DNA from: Tillus elongatus
Taxonomy: Eukaryota > Arthropoda > Insecta > Coleoptera > Cleridae
Reading direction: 5' to 3'
DNA: 64,000 nucleotides
Assembly (NCBI GenBank): GCA_964006375.1
Contig: OZ023266.1
Span: 68,930,891-68,994,890 of the forward strand
A program made the translations under genes and the position numbers. This document shows, in pieces, positions 58,544-64,000 of the stretch. Every line of letters begins with the position of its first letter. Position 1 is the stretch's first letter. The notes under the pieces are model-generated. The model did not search any database, had not been told where the DNA came from, and worked only from the letters and a program-made list of their open reading frames with translations.

Positions 58544-59560
58544 CACACCTCTAAAACTAATCATCGTGGTATTAATGAGACACTTAAAGAAATAGCTAAT
58601 AAATATTATTTTTTACACCTGAAAGAAAAAGTTACTGAATTTATAAATAATTGTGAAATATGTAAAAGAGCAAAATATGACCGTAACCCACCTAATATAC
58701 CTTTAATGCTTACAGAAACTCCAAGTAAACCTTTCCAAATTTTACATATAGATACATTTATAATTGAAAATCAAATTTATTTAACTTTAATTGATTCATT
58801 TTCCAAATTAGGGCAAGCAGTAGCTATTAGTAGTAAAAATCCGATAGAAACCTGTAATGCCTTAATTCAGTATTTTTCTTACTACGGAACACCCGAGCAA
58901 ATAGTAAGTGACAATGGTTCAGAGCTATGTTCAGAAACTGTTAAACAATTATTTAATTTGCACAAGATAAAAGTTCATTTCACCACCCCCAGAAATCCAA
59001 ATTCTAACGGTCTCATAGAACGCTTGCATTCAACTTTATTAGAACACATACGCATATTACGTCAAATTTATCCAAAAGACCCGATAACAAAAATTATGTG
59101 TTATGCGATTATGGCATACAATCATTCCATTCATTCAGCCACAAATTTTACCCCTTTTGATATTGTCTTAGGTCATACTTCTAGTAAAGATGTGTATGAT
59201 ATAAACGATCAACAAAAACTCTTGCAAGAGTACCTATTACAACATAAAAATAAACTAAATTTAATGTACGAAAAAATTAAAGAGAATTTAGAAAAAAATA
59301 AATTAAGAGTTGTGTCCGGCAGAAATTCCAAAGATGATACCGCTTTATTTAATAAGGAAACACATGTCTATACTAAAGTAGATAAACGAAATAAAAATAA
59401 TCCAAAATTCGAAGGTCCATTTGAATTGATAAAAGTTACAGATAAAAATGTTGCATTAATTAGAAAAAATAAACAAATAGCTAAACGACACCTACGAAAT
59501 CTAAAACGACCTAATGTTTCAGGTCAATCCTCTTCCTCACCCATGTCCTTGGACAGGTAG
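58544..59560 (+). pseudogene. pol: pol, part 3: integrase
   Basis: In frame with part 2 after the TAA. An HHCC zinc finger (NHRGINET, then CEICKRAKYD) is followed by the catalytic core with ILHIDTF, VSDNGSEL and GLIERLHS. The second and third acidic residues are 35 apart, as in the DD35E family. A basic C-terminal domain ends at 59560. There is an ATG at 58706, but it lies inside the domain and is not the natural start. The protein would insert the cDNA into the host chromosome. Its end overlaps the env splice acceptor at 59521-59522. Confidence 0.88.
59521..59522 (+). promoter_or_regulatory. env: Candidate 3' splice acceptor for env message
   Basis: The AG follows TAATGTTTC, a branch/pyrimidine-like context, near the end of the integrase frame. 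The env frame is open from 59515. Joining to the donor at 54334 keeps the leader ATG at 54320 in phase with env and puts a hydrophobic segment at the N-terminus. Confidence 0.6.
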
Positions 59561-61251
59561 AGTTTAACAGACTGAATGACAACCCTGGACTGCTACCCCT
59601 AAAAATAGGAACTATGCAAAACGCAATCGATAAATGGACATTGATTAGAACGATTGAACTACAACCACTTTTACAAGACTTTAACTTTTTACAAAACACA
59701 TCCTATCACCTGAACATCTCTATACAAAACTCCCCTTATAATGAATCCTATTATGAAGAACTACGAAACTCTCAAAATGTGTTATTCCATGAAATAAGTG
59801 AAACTAACAAAATTTTCAAACAAATTATACCATCAAGTTTAAATCGAAAAAAGAGAGGTTTAATAAACGGACTCGGAACAGTAATTAAGTCAATCACAGG
59901 AAATTTAGATGATAATGATGCTAAACGTTATGACTCAACAATTTTAGAGCTAACTAGTAACCAAAATAAATTAGAAATAATTCAAAAAAATCAAATGTCA
60001 CTAACAGAAACCGCTATTACCAAATTTAATCAAAGAGTTTACATTTTGACTAACAATCAAAAAAAGATAGCAGACCGTATTGAATTTCTAACGAAAAATT
60101 TTGAAGCTGAAGACTTAAGACAGGATTACATGGACATAGTAATCATAGCTCAAATGCTCTTTGTTCAATTAATTACCGAAATAACGGGAATTAAAAATAT
60201 TTTGGAGACTTTAGTTAATGCAATAACGTTTGCTAAATTAAAGACAATGCATCCCTCTATTTTAGAAACAGATGATTTATTGATAGAGCTTAATAAAATT
60301 CAAAGACATAAAGTAAATTTGCCATATAAGGTAAATATAGATAATATGGCCCTTTATGAAGACATAATTACTATTAAAAGCTATTACAAAACCACTCAGT
60401 TAACATTCATTTTAGATGTACCTTTGGTTGAGTCAGCATATTACGATTACTATCATTTATATGCCTTTCCCATCCGTAATAGTTTGACCCACACATTCCT
60501 AACATTAATTCCCCATTCAAAATACCTTTCCTTGAATGATGAAAATTACAAACTCCATGATGGACCATGTCGAGAGGTCCGACCAACTGAATTCCTGTGT
60601 CAAGCTCAAACAATGAATCACATCAGTCCAAACAGCCCTTGTGAAATACAATTAATAAAGTTCTCCACCCAGTATAACAATTGTGAGCATCACCAAATGT
60701 TAATAGAAGATGTGAAGATTCAGAAGATCAGCGAAAGTAAATGGATTATCATCTCTCCAGTAGAAAATATAGTCAACTACAGATGCAGCGATGACCGTAA
60801 AATCATGGCCATAGATGGTAGTTATCTGGTAAAAATAGAAGAAGGCTGTGAGGTAAAAATCAAAGGACAAACAGTAAGTTCTCATCAATCTGAAATTAAA
60901 AAACTTTTCTATGTACCGTTACCCGAACTCAAATTTAGTGAACTGTCCATGAACTCAAAACTTAACATTGTGCCTTTACATCTAGAATCTATAAATTTAG
61001 ATGAATTGAATTTAGTGAAATCCCAACTACAGCATCAGAAGGAGTTACTACAAACAATAAGTGTTCCTGTAATTCATACTTCGATTAGTGTTTTTACTTT
61101 AACTGTTTGTGTTCTTTTATTAACAGTAGCATGTTTCTGTTTTTGGAAATTTAAAGACAGAATAACCAGTTCCACCGTCGAGTCCGAAATCGTCAACGAA
61201 CTTAAGAAGACCCACGAAGTTCCCCTGGAGGACATCAATTTCAAGATTTAG
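59523..61251 (+). CDS. env: env-like fusion glycoprotein (baculovirus F/errantivirus Env type)
   Basis: An open frame to 61251; about 575 codons after the candidate acceptor, with an internal ATG at 59614. Visible parts in order: a hydrophobic, signal-like segment right after the acceptor; an N-terminal subunit with several N-glycosylation sequons; a furin-type site RKKR at 59845-59856 followed by a Gly-rich hydrophobic fusion-peptide-like start; a coiled-coil region; a cysteine-containing ectodomain; a transmembrane helix at about 61060-61150; and a cytoplasmic tail of about 34 residues. No stop or frameshift is present. The role would be cell-surface or particle membrane fusion. Expression from a spliced message is inferred. 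Confidence 0.85.
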
Positions 61252-61270
61252 GTACCCTAAATCTCATCTG

Positions 61271-61280
61271 GCAAGGGAGG
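61271..61280 (+). promoter_or_regulatory. Polypurine tract
   Basis: GCAAGGGAGG directly before the 3' LTR, the plus-strand primer site. Confidence 0.8.
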
Positions 61281-61611
61281 AGTTACAGCACCCTGTATAA
61301 TGCTATACTGATATCTCGTGTCAGTAGAGTAATAGGATCGAAGCAGTCGTTCAACGCGGAAGTACTGAAACCGCTGAATAATCATAGTCATCATAATTAT
61401 TTAGTTTAAGTTGTTTTATTTTATAATGTTAGCTAAGCATATTTGACTTTATATATACAAGTAAGAGACAATACTATGTTAGAATTTATTACGAGTGTTT
61501 CAACATTAAACATCGTGTATTTCTCCTTTGTTTTAAAATTATAATTAAACTTGTTGTAATTTCGAAATAAAGTTTTTTTTGTTTTGAAGTGCCAAAAGGG
61601 CACTATCCAAA
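61281..61611 (+). repeat. 3' LTR
   Basis: 331 bp, differing from the 5' LTR at two T/C positions (near 61473 and 61503). AATAAA lies at 61566-61571. Confidence 0.92.
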
Positions 61612-62207
61612 ACTCGCGATTTCAAACGTCAAAATTGTAATATTTAGGCAATGAACCTGAACTTAATATCAGCTATGGAAAGAAAGTGTCTCAAGAAGAA
61701 TGCTTTACAAACCCTGAACTCTAATTTGAATCGTCATTGTCCTTCATTTTACTAAAATATTCTCAGAATATTAATTTAAAATACACCCTTTCTCTGATGC
61801 TTTGGCAGTAGTGTTGGCTTTAGAGTTTATCGTTTAATGGTATATCATTTTTGTCAAATTTTCGTAAAAAATCATTAAAGCTCAATATATCCGTTATTAT
61901 GCAAGTTACGAAAAAAATGGTATACATTAATTATAGGGTGTCTTAAGCTACATCTTAAAAAATATTTCCACAATTACAGGCTGGCCCATAAGTCGTTGGT
62001 AATTAATTTTTTTTTAAATCGAACACGCCATATGTTATTGCATTTTAGCATTTTCCATCGATATATAATACATATTTGTAAGTAAAGAAATTCTGGACGC
62101 AGCAAGTGCGTTATGGTAGCGAATTTTGTAATCGAACACGCCCTATGTTATTGCATTTTTGCATTTTCCATCGAAATATAGTACATCTTTGTAAGAAAAG
62201 AAATTCG
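61612..62207 (-). repeat. AT-core composite repeat, part right of the LTR element
   Basis: It continues the unit cut at 53693: CGCGATTTCAAACGTCAAAA, the CTTTCTCTGATGCTTTGGCA block, and ACAGGCTGGCCCATAAGTCG. A truncated MITE terminus lies at about 62098-62130, then the body repeats briefly and leads into the complete MITE. Confidence 0.85.
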
Positions 62208-62494
62208 GGACGCAGCAAGTGCGTTATGGTAGCGAATTTTCATTAAATGCTTTAAATTTGAATAGCTCAATTTGCTATTAACCTATAAGCTTGACCAGGA
62301 AACCAATTTTTTCGGGAACAATTTAAGTTTACTTCCGGAAATTTATGTACATTTTCAAACAATAAAGTTATTTTGATAAAACATGGCATATTGTTTCTAC
62401 TATACAGATTGATGCCTGCTTTCTTAAAAAAAACATGTTAGCTATTAAAAACATTTTAATGAAAATTCACTACCATAACGCACTAGCTGCGTCC
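62208..62494. mobile_element. MITE with palindromic inverted termini (copy 2, best preserved)
   Basis: 287 bp. Left terminus GGACGCAGCAAGTGCGTTAT, then GGTAGCGAATTTTCATT; right terminus AATGAAAATTCACTACCATA, then ACGCACTAGCTGCGTCC. About 34 of the outer 37 bases pair. There is no coding sequence, and no clear target duplication because it sits inside related repeat sequence. Confidence 0.85.
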
Positions 62495-62795
62495 AGAAGT
62501 TTTATTGCATTAGGTAGCATTTTTATCACTTTTTTAAAAATGTATCACAACATGGTATTTTCTTTCAAATAAACACTGAAATAAACAAATTTAAAAATTA
62601 TCTAATAACTTTTGCTGATGTATTCGATACTGTGTAGAAGGCGAGCCAACAATTTGTTTATCTTATAATTGTGTTTTTTCGTATTATTTACATTCCATTT
62701 GATTCATTCAATTCGAATTCGTTAATTGCTCTCCTTTGGTTTAATTTAATTTCCATTACATTAATAGTATACCACTCCTTTGTGAATTTACCTAC

Positions 62796-62883
62796 CTGCA
62801 TGAAACCAAGGCCCAGTACAGTTTGTTCAAAGCCGTCCTGGCGGGTCTCTGGACGCACAGTATCCCAGTCATCCTTCACAATA
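62796..62883 (-). CDS. Candidate host-gene exon, 88 nt
   Basis: On the minus strand a 15-T polypyrimidine run and CTAAG (AG at 62885-62884) precede 88 nt, followed by CAG|GTAGGT (intron from 62795). The exon is one base plus 29 codons and reads IVKDDWDTVRPETRQDGFEQ, TVLGLGFMQ. It is more GC-rich than its flanks, uses ordinary codons and has clean splice borders. I do not recognise the protein. Alternatives are an exon of a transposon gene or chance. Confidence 0.45.
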
Positions 62884-63462
62884 CTTAGAAAAAAAAAAAA
62901 AAAGTATAGAAACTGAATTTATTATTATATATATATAAAAAAAAAAAAGTATACAAAGTAAATTTATTATTACAAATTAGTTAATTAGGTATAAAAATAG
63001 TGTAAGATAATAAAATTGGCTGGCGATATAACTTGATGCAAATTTATTGTTTATAGATCTCATAAACACCACTAGACATAAATTTAAAAAAAAGTCTGTG
63101 GCTAATGGACCTAACGGTCCGAGGCCAAACCAAATTACAACAACAACAACAACAACATTAATAGTATATTTAAATACCCGACCATTCAACATGTCTCGTA
63201 ATTATACTAATGAAGAAAAATTACACATGTTGTAGCCCTCATAAACTCTACATAGGCTGCCGAAATTTACGAAAATAAATTTCCTGAACAGCATAAACCA
63301 AACACAAGAGATTTAAAGGATCTGGTACTAAATTTGCCTAATTGTAATTGGTTAAGTGTATTAATCAAGGTGGTAGCCACATAGAACCATTTCTTTAATA
63401 TAAACAGTTCATATCTAAACTTCGCTTGTATAAGCTTGTATTGTAAATTGTTCCAAAATGCC
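62884..63462. other. Gene-free stretch
   Basis: A/T runs, an (AT)n patch near 62924-62937 and an (ACA)n patch near 63136-63157. Nothing else was recognised. Confidence 0.4.
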
Positions 63463-63830
<368 letters not shown>

Positions 63831-63944
63831 TATATTAAACAATGTTTTCTTTTAATTACATAGACGGATTCCCCCTATCAGTCTCAGTTCTGAGCCAGCC
63901 TTACATGTATGGAATTTAGACCACGAAATTATGATGCATGTTTG

Positions 63945-64000
63945 TAAGAAAATAAATTAGGGACTCAGCAAATGCGTTATAGTAGCGAGTTTTTATTCAA
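63945..64000. mobile_element. MITE left terminus, cut by the window edge
   Basis: GGGACTCAGCAAATGCGTTA, then TAGTAGCGAG, preceded by the body sequence GCATGTTTGTAAGAAAA. Confidence 0.6.

Larger units (their letters stand above)
53694..61611 (+). mobile_element. Env-bearing LTR retrotransposon of the Gypsy/errantivirus type, defective in pol
   Basis: A 7.92-kb element with two 331-bp LTRs that differ at two positions, a primer-binding site, leader, gag, pol (protease, RT, RNase H, integrase), env and polypurine tract in the usual order. The near-identical LTRs point to a recent insertion. pol has two stops and one frameshift while gag and env remain open. The combination of AGTTAC-type LTR ends, a TGGCGCAGTCGGTAGGAT primer site as in 17.6/297-like elements, a -1 gag-pol overlap and an F-like env places it near the insect errantiviruses. 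Confidence 0.9.

Overview
The window is AT-rich arthropod (most likely insect) nuclear DNA made almost wholly of transposable elements and their debris. The evidence is interrupted eukaryotic element remnants, tRNA-derived SINEs, many AT microsatellites, non-LTR elements of several clades and an env-bearing LTR element of the insect errantivirus/Gypsy type. No complete host gene is visible. Two short, well-bounded candidate exons on the minus strand (48648-48710 and 62796-62883) are the only hints of host coding sequence, so the window may lie in long introns or between genes. The order of insect cannot be told from the sequence.

Region by region. 1-8600 holds a non-LTR reverse transcriptase tail, an AT-core repeat, two decayed Tc1/mariner-type transposases (2608-3300 plus, 5140-5795 minus), a full SINE (3384-3740), and two loci of a repeat carrying hammerhead-ribozyme-like cores on the minus strand, one of them next to a long inverted repeat (4151-4717). 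8601-19222 is a nest of three elements. Matching terminal inverted repeats with TA flanks enclose a CR1-like non-LTR element (ORF1 8932-9573, ORF2 from 9841, 3' triplet tail at 18171). Its ORF2 is split by a complete, apparently intact LOA-like element in reverse orientation (10273-15510) with a perfect 12-bp target duplication.

19223-41100 is mostly layered non-autonomous repeats: AT-core composite units, a small MITE with a GC-containing palindromic terminus, a 773-bp tandem duplication (24028-25564), further transposase pseudogenes, a LOA-like ORF1 remnant (26190-27615) and tRNA-like sequences. 41296-44330 has a Jockey-like reverse transcriptase pseudogene whose 3' end abuts an R2-clade remnant on the other strand, bounded by mirror-image triplet repeats. 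45245-46795 is a decayed spliced gene of unknown function. 47113-48200 has two SINEs with target duplications. 49600-50290 is another transposase relic.

53694-61611 is a 7.9-kb LTR element with LTRs differing at only two positions, a primer-binding site, gag, pol, env and a polypurine tract. gag and env are open, and a donor/acceptor pair positioned to make a spliced env message is visible. A slippery heptamer sits in the gag-pol overlap. pol carries two stop codons and one frameshift, so this copy looks recently inserted but defective in cis. It lies inside an AT-core repeat, which resumes at 61612. The rest to 64000 is MITE and AT-core sequence plus the candidate exon at 62796-62883.
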